From the NCBI RefSeq assembly GCF_002127325.2, contig NC_035435.2:131976904-132040903 (forward strand): a DNA stretch of 64,000 bases. The letters are read 5' to 3'. Positions 1-10,147 of the stretch are shown piece after piece. Source of the stretch: Helianthus annuus (lineage: Eukaryota; Streptophyta; Magnoliopsida; Asterales; Asteraceae). The notes beneath the pieces were generated by a model that saw only the letters and a list, made by a program, of their open reading frames with translations, made no database searches and was not told the DNA's origin. Made by a program: the position numbers and the translations under genes. How positions within the stretch are numbered: the stretch's first letter is position 1; each line of letters starts with the position of its first letter.

Positions 1-1395
1 CACAAAAACCTAATCGCACAAACCAAAACCTAATCGACCGTCACCACTGTCAAGATCATCATCATCAACATCGTATCATCATTGTCATCAACATCAGAAA
101 AACGACATCACTGGAACAAAAGGGGCGCCGAAAATAAAAAAGAAAAACGCTTCCAGTCGCCGGAAACAGGGCATGCTAAGTGTGAAGGTGGAGGTGAAGG
201 TGAAGGTGTGGTGTTGCCGGAGAACCTTGCCGGAGAAGACGAGAATGAGAGGGAAGAGGAGGGAGGTCGTGGTTTGGTGGATCTCTTCTAATTTAAGAGG
301 GTTTGGGTGGATCTCTGCTAATTTAAGAGAGAGGAGAGAGAGACAATGGGTCTTTAAATAAAATAAAAATAAAAAAAATGACCATTTCACCCCTGAGGAA
401 AAGGATAAAAATTAGGTTTTTTTTGGAGAAATCTGAGATGACTTTACTTTTGGACTAAAATGGCAATAAATTTGAAATCATAGGGACCTAGATGCAAAAG
501 GTTTGAGTTCTGGACTAAAGTGTCAAAAGTGACCAAACCTTAAGGACCAAAATGGCAGTTTACTCAAAAAATATATAAAAACAGGGTCAAGTTAGACTTG
601 AACCTAGAAACCACCACATATTATACACACGCGTGACCAACTGAGCTATGCATGTTTTGATAATCAAACCGGAACCGTTGAAGAATTATGCACCACCCAA
701 CGCAAAGCTGAAACGCCTTTCTTCTCCACCCAGCCGCGACCTGAACTAGCGACCCGTTTTCGTTCTCCCTTCGACTCGCCACAGTTTCACTTCAACCCGA
801 CCTTACACGTTTTGAATTTTCGGCCACAATAAAACCACAACTTCAAATCTTCCATTTACCATACCTGAATGTAGGGAAAAGATCAAATAGAAAACTTAGT
901 TTGGGTAGGAAGGATATGAAGCAATAAGAGGATGACATGTAGCAAAGATGAAAACACATAAGGAGGGGCATTTTGGTCAGAACTCACCATATTAAAAAAA
1001 CCTAGCATCTGCAATTCATTTCTCTTCCCCGTATGCTCACATCCACCATTTTCAAAACCATAAACTACCACATCACAACCAACACCACCACCTCCACCTC
1101 CACCACCACCACCACCACCACCTATGATCGCCACCATCTTGCCAAAAACTAGATCTAAAACCACCACCACCTTCAACCACCTGTTGGGTTTTTCGATCTG
1201 ACACCACCATTCCACCATCCACCGCCACCAGTTTCCCCACGGTGTATCGAAGTTCTTTCTTCGTCCACCATCGTTAATCAAAGTTCTTTTGTAAGTTTTG
1301 ATATTTATTATTTTCATTGTGTTTTAGGTTACCAAACCTCAATTGCGTTTTTCACCTCATTGTGTATTAGTTAGAGTTCTTTTCATTTTTGTTCT
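1..1395. other. Unassigned AT-rich DNA with microsatellite
   Basis: No convincing gene. Open frames here come from low-complexity sequence. A purine-rich stretch (about 270-345) holds two imperfect copies of a GGATCTCT-CTAATTTAAGAG motif. Around 420-560 lies a block with repeated 'ggacyaaaatggca' phrases, a pattern I associate with dispersed repeats of eudicots. Positions about 1086-1122 are an imperfect (CAC)n/(CCA)n microsatellite, read as polyglycine on the minus strand. Confidence 0.5.
585..655 (-). repeat. tRNA-derived SINE-like or tRNA-relic sequence
   Basis: On the minus strand there is a good RNA polymerase III A box (TAGCTCAGTTGG, complement of 637-648) followed about 40 nt later by a B-box-like GGTTCAAGTCT (complement of 594-604). 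The spacing suits a tRNA or a tRNA-derived SINE head. The acceptor stem does not pair well, so it is not called as a functional tRNA. A T-rich run follows on the minus strand. Confidence 0.4.
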
Positions 1396-2530
1396 TCTGG
1401 ATGTTAAAGCAGAGGCATGACCATGCTAAAATAGAAGCATGATCATGTTGGAACAAAGACATGACCACGTTAAAACTCATTGTGTTTTAGAACCTGTGGT
1501 GCAAAGAACATGATCACGCTAAGACAGAGGCATGATCATGTTGGAACTAAGACATACCCATGTTAAAACTACACTGCTTTTTAGAACCTATGTTAAAACT
1601 CCATTGCTTTTTAGAACCTGCAGTGCAAAATATTAATTTTGGGTTTCATTGTGTCTTACAACCTAGAGTGTAAAGAACCTGATCATGCTAAAATAGAATC
1701 ATGGTCATGTTGGAACAAAAGCATGACCATGTTAAAACATAAACATGGCCATGTTAAACTCCATTGCTTTTTAGAACCTACAATACAAAATATTGATTTT
1801 TGGTTTCATTGCGTTTTACAAGCAAAAAACATGATCATGCTAAAATAGAAGCATGATCATGTTGGAACAAAAGCATGACCTTGTTCAAACATAAACATGG
1901 TCATGTTAAAACTCTATTGCTTTTTAGAACCTACAATGCAAAATACTGATTTTGGGTTTCATTGTGTTTTACAACCTGGGGTACAATGAACATGATCATG
2001 CCAAAATAGAAGCATGATCATATTGGAACAAAAGCATGACCATGTTAAAACATAAACATGTCCATGTTAAAACTTCATTGCTTTTTAGAATCTGCAGTGC
2101 AAAATCTTGATTTTGGGTTTCATTGCGTTTTAGAACTGCAGTGTAAAAGAACATGATCATGTTAAAAGGGAAGCATGATCATGTTGGAACAAAGACATGA
2201 CCATGTTAAAACATAAACATAAACATGACCATGTTAAAACCCATTGTGTTTTAGAACCTGGATGTTGGAACAGAGGCATGACCATGTTAAAACAAAGGCA
2301 TTGCCATGTTAAACAAAGACATGACCATGTTAAAACAAAGACCGACCATGTTAAAAGAGAAACATGACCATGTGAAACCCATTGCATTTTAGGTACCTTT
2401 TCTTCAGAATTTGAATGCAAAGAACATGATCATGCTAAAACATAAACATGATCATGTTAGAATAGAGGCATGACCATGTTAAAACATAATCACGGCCATA
2501 TGAAACCCGATTGCGTTTTAGATCCTGGGT
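1396..2530. repeat. CATGATCATG/CATGACCATG tandem array
   Basis: Higher-order tandem repeat. A longer unit of roughly 150-180 bp contains a 'cattgcgttttagaacctg' phrase followed by several copies of a 20-22 bp unit of the form 'gcatgaccatgttaaaaca'. The short unit is centred on the palindromes CATGATCATG or CATGGCCATG and imperfect versions of them. Length and spacing vary, so this is a decayed minisatellite. Open frames across it merely reflect its periodicity. Confidence 0.85.
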
Positions 2531-2957
2531 TATAGTGTGTTGTTCTATCCATTGCGTTTTACGTATCTGGGTTTTAGAATTTTTTTTCAAAAGTATAGCA
2601 ATAGTGTGCTCGTTTTAAAGATAAAAAACGCTTGTTTTTATGGTGCATTTTTAAAAAAAAATATTGCCGTATGAAAAAGTTATTAACGTTTTAAAAACTC
2701 TCAAATGACTTGGATGGACTAGAATACCCTCAAACTAACTCACGCGCCTCTTTTTTTGTTCAATTTCACCTATTTAATCTTAGCCATTGATTATTTAATA
2801 GATGGTCAAGATTACTCTGTAGCATTTCTACCCAAATAAACTTTTATCATGACCCTAAATGTATTCATTCTAAACACCATTAAATACATCAAGAATTTGA
2901 TCGGTCTCCTGCAAATCAACGACACTAGCTCTTAATAACTGGTCTCATTTGAGCCTT
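2531..2957. other. Flank between satellite and LTR element
   Basis: AT-rich, no gene seen. The last 70 bases hold a 23-bp phrase (2894-2916) that recurs at 15797-15819 beyond the other end of the LTR element, suggesting that the target site lay within a small local duplication. Confidence 0.5.
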
Positions 2958-2962
2958 GGAAC
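2958..2962. repeat. Target site duplication GGAAC, left
   Basis: The five bases before the TG of the left LTR are GGAAC. The same five bases follow the CA of the right LTR at 15722-15726. This fixes both ends of the ARID-carrying element and shows integrase-type insertion. Confidence 0.93.
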
Positions 2963-3522
2963 TGAAGATTAATGATAATCAAGTCCATCCGAGATTCGGT
3001 TTCGGGCCGGTAGCTTTATTATTTGTTTTAGTTTCGTTAATGGGTCAAACAGTTTATTGTTTTATGTTTATGTCTAGTATTTGGGCCGGAGGCCATGTCT
3101 AGTGGGTCGAACGAATTAGTGAGTCCATTAGGTTTATGTAATGTTGGAAAACAAGCAGATTGGGCCGAAGATAACGAACCGGTACGTCTTGTATAACTGC
3201 ACGAGCGGTTATGAGGGAAACGTCACCTCTCTTTGTCAAACGTTGTGACTCTTCAAGACGTACCTGTTGCTGCATATAAATTCGGTTCCAAATCCCTTGT
3301 TCCTGTACGTTGTTCTGCATTAGCAAGATTGTATTTATAAGAAGTCAAGTTCGATCAGTTTGTTTGTTCGGTTAGTTTACTATCGATTCGCAGATTGTTT
3401 GGTTAGTTTGTTCATAATGAAGTATTGTGATTATTGTGGTTTGTTTGAGAATGATTGTGTATGCGGTCACAACTCGATCCGTTCCGACTGGTCCTAGGTT
3501 TCCGATGACGATGATACCAACA
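2963..3522 (+). repeat. 5' LTR of the ARID-carrying element
   Basis: 560 bp, TG...CA. It contains a TATA box (3275-3281) and, 142 bases further, the ATG (3417) of the element's gene, so promoter, leader and the first 35 codons all lie in the LTR. Compared with the 3' copy it has TAG instead of TGG at 3495-3497. Confidence 0.93.
3275..3281 (+). promoter_or_regulatory. TATA box of the 5' LTR
   Basis: TATAAAT in a GC-richer context. It is conserved in the 3' LTR at 15474-15480. Transcription would be expected about 30 bases downstream, giving a leader of roughly 110 nt before the ATG at 3417. Confidence 0.6.
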
Positions 3523-3523
3523 T

Positions 3524-3536
3524 TGGTATCAAAGCC
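3524..3536 (+). other. Primer-binding site (tRNA-iMet type)
   Basis: TGGTATCAAAGCC lies one base after the LTR and matches the plant initiator-tRNA-Met primer site TGGTATCAGAGCC at 12 of 13 positions. Unusually it lies inside the protein-coding frame. Confidence 0.8.
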
Positions 3537-4424
3537 AAAGGTTTAACAGGAACCGGAAAGGGTTGTGATCATGATGGGAACCGGTTATGTGGAGACAAGG
3601 GAAAATCGGTTGAAACCGATTACGGTGAAGATGTTGTTCGTAGTGGAAAGTGCGGCCGGGCGGCGGAAGAAATGGATGAGTACGCGCAGGGGAAGCCAAC
3701 CATACGAACCGGGAAGTCACCGGTAAAGAAGTTTCCAAAGAAAATGGTTCCAAAGGGGTTCGTGAAGAAGTCCGGTAAGAAGGCAAATGCACCGGTGGGA
3801 AGGCCAAGGAAACCGAGAATTCGTTGCTTCAAGTGCAAGCAATTTGGTCATATCGCCTCGATTTGCCCAAGTAAGTATATTAATTTATCGCCATTACCGG
3901 TTGAAAGTGATTATGTGGTTAAGGATACATGTGGCGGTAAATGGGATTCGATATGGGTTGTTGATCCTACATACAAAACACACATGACGGGAAACCGGAA
4001 TGTGTTCAAATGTTTCAAGAGGCACTTTGGGGTAGTGACAAACGAGAGTAGGAAGGATTTCTCGTTTGTGCATGGTATTGGAGAAGTTAGTGTCCCGGTG
4101 GATGGCAAAGACAAAACGATCCCATGTGTAAGTTACGCTCCTAGTCTAGACAAGAACGTGTTAAGTCTAGAACAACTTTTGTTTCAAGGGATAGAAACAG
4201 TTACAATGGGGGATACATGTCTATTAAAGAAGATGTTTGGAAGTCGCTCGAAAGGGTTCGATATTTATGAAGATAAGTCAGAGGTTGACTTAGAACAAGA
4301 TTATCTCAACACGTTTTATGATAATCTTGGTGTTGATAACGGTTACAAGAAAGAAAAGAAGGAATTTAAAGAATGCTTGGAAGATTACTACGAAAGGGAA
4401 TTCGAAAAGGAAAGGAACAAGAAA

Positions 4425-4429
4425 AAGGT
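4425..4429. repeat. Target site duplication AAGGT, left
   Basis: AAGGT precedes the gypsy LTR here and recurs at 14455-14459 after its other LTR. Counting one copy of the five bases, the interrupted frame continues in phase across the insertion. Confidence 0.93.
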
Positions 4430-4897
4430 TGTCACACCCCCAAATTACCACCTAGGGAAAGTCCCTGTTAGGCGTGTGACGTACCAACAACGAGCCACTA
4501 ATTACATTGAACCAATACAAGTTTATAAATCAAATCCTCGAATATTAATGAAAATCACCATCAACGCGTTTAAACAAAAACCAACATGTTCAGCGGAAGC
4601 AAATAGTAAACCAATGTTAAACTGTTTCAAAAACCAATGTATACTATCAATAATCAATCACATGAAACCTTCAAGTCGACCCATGACCACTCCATCTACT
4701 CCAGACAGCAAGTTCCCAAATCCAAGACACCTAATGACCTGCGAGCATGCAACAAGTGTATCAGACAACGCTGGTGAGTTCAAAGTTTTGTTAACGTGCT
4801 TAGTCACCAGATGTGTGTTTAAGACAATTCAACGTTTTGTTTTGATGTTGTTATTACTCGATTACCGTATGTGGCGACTAGATGTGAATGCCCAACC

Positions 4898-4921
4898 CCA
4901 ATGCCTCCATTTAGGCATTGG
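4898..4921. repeat. Conserved LTR hairpin 1
   Basis: CCAATGCCT and AGGCATTGG pair as a 9-bp stem around a 6-base loop. A second copy is at 4996-5019. Equivalent hairpins lie at 11996-12019 and 12094-12117 in the other LTR, and in related LTRs at 31168-31191, 36735-36758 and 49431-49454. Confidence 0.8.
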
Positions 4922-4995
4922 TCATGAGGTCAAGGTATCAACAACCTTGAATAGATGTAAGGGGTCTTATATGTACACGATGAGAATGCCCAACC

Positions 4996-5019
4996 CCAAT
5001 GCCTCTAACTAGGCATTGG
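4996..5019. repeat. Conserved LTR hairpin 2
   Basis: Tandem second copy of the CCAATGCCT/AGGCATTGG hairpin, about 98 bases after the first, with a different loop. Each hairpin is followed by GGTCATGA. Confidence 0.8.
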
Positions 5020-5950
5020 TCATGAAGTCCAGGTAATTAGTTCACGCACGTCCTTTCGGCCCGGTGTGAGGGTGCCAAACCTAATAGCGCTATCAACTAA
5101 ATACCTCGTTGCTTCTTCAGCAACACGGTAGATGTACGGGGTCTTACATGATTTATACTGTGTTCAATAACCAACATCCCAATTAAACAGTTTACCCAGT
5201 ATTCCCTTCAGAAACGTTTACCAGATGTCCCAAACCACCGGGACGCATGCTTAGAAAAGTGCAGTGAACTCACCTTTGTTTTGCTCGGTAGAATTAATTA
5301 CCCGTTTAACAAAGTGATCAACCAAGCCCTATGATAGTTACACACGACAATCAGTTTGCATACAATCACAGCACGTAATATTCCACGTTCAATCCTCAAA
5401 CAGTGTACACGTATACAAATATTGACATTCTAAATATGTTGTATAATAACTCATTGACCATGTACAGTCCACAAAACATGAAGCCCAGTTAATCGTGTGG
5501 TTCGTTTACAAGCATGTGGCCCAACGGCTCGCGCCCACTTATTGCGGTTATACTAAATTACCAAATCTATTTATAACATTGTTCAAATGTCAATTCTAAT
5601 TTACAAATTAAACTAGTAACAGCCCACAACATGATTAATCACATAGCCCAACAACACAACAGTTGCATGTGCAACCCATTCTAGTCGAGTAACCACCATT
5701 GTACAATATGCCCATTTACCTACCCATATCTATTTCCAATTACCCACTAATGTCGGCCACCTCATTACACAATTCTCAACAATGGGCATTACAAGAAACA
5801 CGTCAATTATAAGGAACACACCATGATTGCACATGTCAACAGGCGTCCATTCCTAACAGTAATAGACAAGCATATTAGGGCCTTTAACATCTACCACTTC
5901 ATATCTATTAATACTTAATTTAGTATGTACAGTAACTTGACCAAGATTTG

Positions 5951-6051
5951 GACACGCCCAATGGTGTTGGTGAGTTAGATAAGGTGTAGAATAGTAGGAG
6001 GTCATGGGTTCAATCCCCATAATCTGCAAGTTTAGCCATTCAAAAAAAAAA
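5951..6051 (+). repeat. Short SINE-like element in LTR
   Basis: A tRNA-like A-box region (about 5966-5982), a perfect B box GGTTCAATCCC (6007-6017) and an A-run at 6042-6051. It is present in both LTRs of this element but not in the related LTRs at 30681 and 48966, so it entered the family lineage before this copy transposed. No clear target duplication seen. Confidence 0.5.
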
Positions 6052-7518
6052 TATACTAAGTTATATAATTAAATGCCCAAGCAACTTTGTTCAACAATAA
6101 CAATAATAGCATTGATTCAATAGTTAGGTGCACATGATCTGACATCCATATCAGTTTCACATGAATATATTTCAAGTCAACACCATGAATTAATTTTCAT
6201 GTCAGACTAATCTTTTACCCATGCCATTCTAAGCTTACATAGATTACCATGCAACCTTACTTCAATAGCACCCACATGCAAGGCCTTCATATCTCCTAGG
6301 TTACTGACAACATTTATGGACTTCCACTTTGTTTGATAATCACATGAACCGCCATTTTTTTTCATTCAAGTTATCATGCCTTATCAATCATTTAACATTA
6401 ATTCTATTGGACCTCTAAACATCAAGATTTATTGTGAATCACATATTATACATCACCAAATTAGTAATCAAGAAACTAACAATCCCTATTCTAGTCAACC
6501 CAATGATTCCTTATCTCCTAGATGATCCACCCCCCTTCCCCCCGTTACCAGCCGCGGACAACAACATCATGATATCGACATCCAATTTCACATAGCATAC
6601 TCATCATTAAAACACATCGTTTGCACTTTACATTAGAAACCATACAACTGTAATAATCAATATCACATATTATAACCACATAGTTAATCATCATACCTCA
6701 TTCAATAATACATATAACATTATCATGCAGGTATAAATAACAATAGACAAGAACTACTAACCAAGACTCTAATCGAATGAGATGCTAACTCGAATGAGGG
6801 GGGGTTCTGCCACTGCGATCGCGCAACTCAGGAGGAGCCTAGGGTTTTTGGTAGATTGATATTAACATATTAAGCTACCTAAGGGGTGTATATGCACTGA
6901 TGTATTGGCCGGCCCCAATCTACTAATCTACTTGGGCTTTACCAAGCCCAATCATGAATATGATGCATACATAAGTTCGGGTCTCTAATTGGTGCCCAAT
7001 ATAATTCATAGAGTCATAATAACTTGGAACAAGGGCCGCCGAGCCCACGTGGGCTTTACCCGGCCCAAGCATGACTTCGGTGCAATTGTGCTTGGTTTGG
7101 GCTTCGGCTCGTGTAACTTGGCCTAGAGTAACTTGTGTGTGTGCGTGGGCCGAAGGGGAGTGTGACAAGTGCGGCCCAAATGTAATCTAAGGCCCAACAT
7201 ACAAACAATAATTCTCGTTTACGTTAAGGTTTAACAATTAACAAATAGCAAGCGTTCACCGTAACGTGTGATAAAAACGTAGTGTAACAGGAATAATACC
7301 AGATTAAAAGTTATGAGGTTAGACAACGCTAAACTTGAAAGTTCGGGTTGTCACATCATCCCCAACTTAAAAGAAATTTCGTCCCGAAATTTGATAAGTA
7401 AGCACAGAGAAATGAGATGATAAATCAAGATTGTTGCGGATTTTTCCTCAGGTGCCACATCATCCCCAACTTGAAGAGGAATTTCGTCCCGAAATTCACC
7501 AGTAGTATCCGAATTTGA

Positions 7519-7640
7519 TTAGTCAACAGGAAAGAGCTGAGGTTACTTGAGTTTCATTTGATCCTTGCATCCCCACGTGAAATCCGGTCCACGTCTTGAG
7601 TCCCAACGAACACTCACGATTGGAATTTGACTAAGTTAAC
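7519..7640 (-). pseudogene. Gypsy pol C-terminus fragment
   Basis: The minus strand reads IPIVSVRWDSRRGPDFTW followed by a K-D-Q-M-K-L-K and P-Q-L-F segment, the typical end of plant Ty3/gypsy integrase. One internal stop interrupts it. The same domain appears independently at 21352-21570. Confidence 0.85.
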
Positions 7641-8848
7641 GAACCTTGACTTCTTGTCCATGTGTTCGCTAAATTTCTCCAGTAAAGGTATCGCACGTGT
7701 TCTAAATGACATCCCGTACGTTACCTGATTCGTCAGGTAACTCGAGTTTGTAGGTTACGCTTCCCGATTATTCCCAGACCGTTGAATGGTCCATTGTGTC
7801 GTCAGTTAAAGTCGCCATGCTTCCCAAGCATTCCACACCCTCCTAGGGTGAGACTTTCTACACAGTACGATCGCCTACAACGATCTTCCAGCGTTTCCCA
7901 CGTTTATCAGCTTTCCTGATGATCACGCGTTGCCACCAATCGGCTCCCGATCCAAACAACCTTCCCAAGAGTTTCGAGTACCAGTTCTGGACCAGTAATT
8001 AAGTTGTCAACCATCGTAGTCTAACAAGAAGGTTGGCATTATCGTCTATGCAATGCTTCAACAGAGCTGTCTGGTTACCAAGATGATAACTGCCGCAGTA
8101 GTACCCAACCATAGGTAAGAGTCCTTCCAATCCGCACCAAAGCCAGTCACACACATGCTCACAACATGTCTTCGAGTTCCAGGAGAGTTCGTCCTCTATG
8201 ATCGTTTATCCAACGGCGGTAAGCAATGCTCTGGTCCCAAACGCCGCCCCTCTTAGAGGAACATTCACAACTGTGAAGACTCGTAAGTCTTCTTGTTTGC
8301 AAGAAAATGTGCTAGTAACTTGAGTCCATCAATGATCACCCAGGTGATAATGTTTCCGTTTTGAGTTGTAAGTAGACTAGCAACAAAATCCGTGGCAGTC
8401 TGTTCTCATTTCCATACGTATGTTTCTGGTTGCTCATATCCCACCTAATTTTATCACATGCCAAACTTGTTCCCCATGCGTGGTTATGTGGGCCTTCAGG
8501 CCCGGTCACCCGTACATGGTCTTCAGGTTTTATTACATCCTATCGAAACTCAGATGAATAGGATATCGAGGCCCGTGTGCTTCACCTGCACCAGTTCCCT
8601 AAGGTTGCTGTATAGTGAGGTTCATATTCGTCCCATGAAGTAGCAAATATCATTCGATCTACCAAAGGTTGCTCCCCCATGCCCCGCATGGGTCAATATG
8701 GAGAAATCTCTCCCTTCAGTTCTTCAGTTTGGGCAAGGCGGGTCTGATCAGGTATGTTAGAGTCGATAGCAGGCTGCAAAGTTCGTGCACGTCCAGGTTT
8801 CACGGTCGTATTCATCCAATAGCTCCATCCAGCAATGTCGTTACATGT

Positions 8849-9181
8849 TTAGCTCCTTTCGAAACAAGGGTATACGGGAGGCCCTTGTGATCGGTCTTGG
8901 TAATGCATTTGGTACCGTCCAAGTAACGCCTCCAACTTAAATCCAAAGACCATGGCTTCCACCGTAGGTCGTAACTCGTGCAGTTCTTCCTGTAAGTCAA
9001 CTACGTAAACCATCATTTTCTCGTGCTGCATCGGTGTATGAATGGGACTCTGGTTCGAACCATAATGGTATACCACTGAATCACCCGCGCCCTCGGGTAA
9101 AGACGATGCTCCGTGCATTGTAGTGCTGGGTTTCCAAGGCTGGAAAGACGTCCTCCTGTTTTTTTTTTTTTTTACGAACAC
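8849..9181 (-). pseudogene. Gypsy RNase H fragment
   Basis: The minus strand retains the RT/RNase H boundary region. The segment EELHELRPTVEAMVFGFKLE corresponds to the 'thdlElaAvvfALK' region of Ty3/gypsy polymerases. In an overlapping frame, a Y-L-D-G-T-K-C-x-x-x-T-D-H-K-G-L segment (about 8850-8950) matches the 'YLyGtkcvvyTDHKsL' motif. The two frames show at least one frameshift. The catalytic TDHK remnant is visible. Confidence 0.75.
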
Positions 9182-9430
9182 AGCACCCGGCTGTGCTAAA
9201 GAGATTTAAGCTACGTGACCTTCGAAAATCATGTGATGAATGTGCGATAGTATCTTGTGAGACCGGGGAATTGTTGTACCGTCGAGGGATCTTTGGCGTC
9301 GCTCAATTTATAACAAAATGTATCTTAACGAGATCCCATGTATTCTACCTCGTCGATTACATGACCAGAAACGTACCTCTCAAATCCAGAAGTCACATTT
9401 ATCAAGCCTTCGCGCCGTGTGGCTCCTCCC

Positions 9431-9712
9431 TCAGGAGCTCTCAAATAAGATAGAAAGCTGTCCACGATGTTCTTTCCTCCTGGAAAAGATTAAAAATGTC
9501 ACCCAATAGCATGCTCGGTTCACATGATCCATAAGGCTGTTGGTGTGATGATTACTCCAAAGGTCATGGAATACAGAGTCGTATGGCCGAATTTTTGTCA
9601 GATAAGTCGCTGTAAAAAAAAAAACAACATTCTCCCCTTGGACTTCCATCTGATAATAGTTCGCTCGTAAATCAATCCTCGAATGAAAGTTCTTGCAACC
9701 CTCCTGGTGCAA
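9431..9712 (-). pseudogene. Gypsy reverse transcriptase fragment
   Basis: Minus-strand translation begins with C-K-x-F-H-S-R-I-D-L-R-A-N-Y-Y-Q-M, a clear counterpart of the plant gypsy RT palm motif 'FSKIDLRSGYHQ'. It then shows decayed versions of the 'nRvc...iySrt.EEH..HL' region. The Y-x-D-D catalytic box is not preserved. No product is expected. Confidence 0.8.
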
Positions 9713-9886
9713 GATGGTAAGAGTACGAGTATTCGGAGCTGCCTCTGGCGTGATATCAAACTGAGATTCCGCTTAACAGTTGTGGGAGTAAACCTGAAAA
9801 TTCCTTGGGTAGTACACCGAGAGAAATCTCGAACGATTGGTGGATCCTCGATCCTCTTTTCCTTAGCTTTACGTCAGTAACAGTTG

Positions 9887-10147
9887 TTAACATAGCAGGG
9901 TAATCCCTCCATAGACACTCATGGCTTTCATTGCTGAAATGACATTAACCGTTGCGCCACCCTGACGCGTTAGAACAGACATCAATCCTCCATTAAGGAG
10001 AGGGACACGTAAAATTTTCTCCTCACATGGTACATCTATCAAGAATAACAGGAGAAAGGTCGATGTCGAACACTTGTCCAACAAGGTCGAGTTTGCATCC
10101 CAACGGACATAGGAGGTTTCCTTTGACTTGCCGTCAGTTGGATCCAC
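9887..10147 (-). pseudogene. Gypsy protease-RT linker fragment
   Basis: The minus strand contains 'EEKILRVPLLNGG', a run 'GGATVNVISAMKA' and a downstream Gly-rich piece. These resemble the segment after the aspartic protease in Asteraceae-type Ty3/gypsy polyproteins ('EKIVRIPLPNGE...ISAmKA'). The protease active site itself is not recognised. Confidence 0.6.

Larger units (their letters stand above)
3417..4429 (+). pseudogene. CCHC/protease-like/ARID protein, 5' part
   Basis: First part of a gene that would encode about 557 residues before it was split. The ATG lies in the 5' LTR. The N-terminus is Cys-rich (C-x2-C-x7-C-x-C, residues 4-16), probably a small metal site. Residue 27 is a TAG stop here but TGG in the 3' LTR. 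The frame crosses the primer-binding site. A basic linker follows, then a CCHC zinc knuckle (Cys137, Cys140, His145, Cys150). From residue 183 there is a stretch resembling the copia aspartic protease region (W-V-V-D-P-T-x-K-T-H-M-T-G), with the catalytic DSG/DTG replaced by DPT. An acidic, lysine-rich region follows up to the gypsy insertion. The reading frame resumes at 14460 with an ARID domain. The knuckle should bind nucleic acid; the protease is presumably inactive. The overall function is unknown. Confidence 0.85.
4430..7355 (-). repeat. Gypsy LTR (3' LTR of the minus-strand element)
   Basis: Starts TGTCACACCCCCAAATTACC and ends GGGTTGTCACA on the plus strand. It holds two tandem hairpins (4898-4921, 4996-5019), a SINE-like insertion (about 5951-6051), a G-run near 6799 and a cluster of GGCCCA/TGGGC motifs at 6900-7200, including GCCCACGTGGGC. 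Frames read through this sequence are not genes. Confidence 0.92.

Noticed and set aside
585..655. Functional tRNA gene
   Set aside because: A and B boxes are present but the acceptor arms do not pair and no anticodon loop fits.
883..1317. Glycine-rich protein on the minus strand
   Set aside because: The glycine run is a CAC/CCA microsatellite; flanking codons show no domain or codon structure.
1396..2530. CRISPR-like array
   Set aside because: Units vary in length and sequence and there are no unique spacers of constant size; this is a plant minisatellite.
3672..5012. A single 446-codon protein
   Set aside because: Only codons up to 4429 belong to the CCHC/ARID gene; the rest reads into the nested gypsy LTR, as the LTR edge and AAGGT duplication show.
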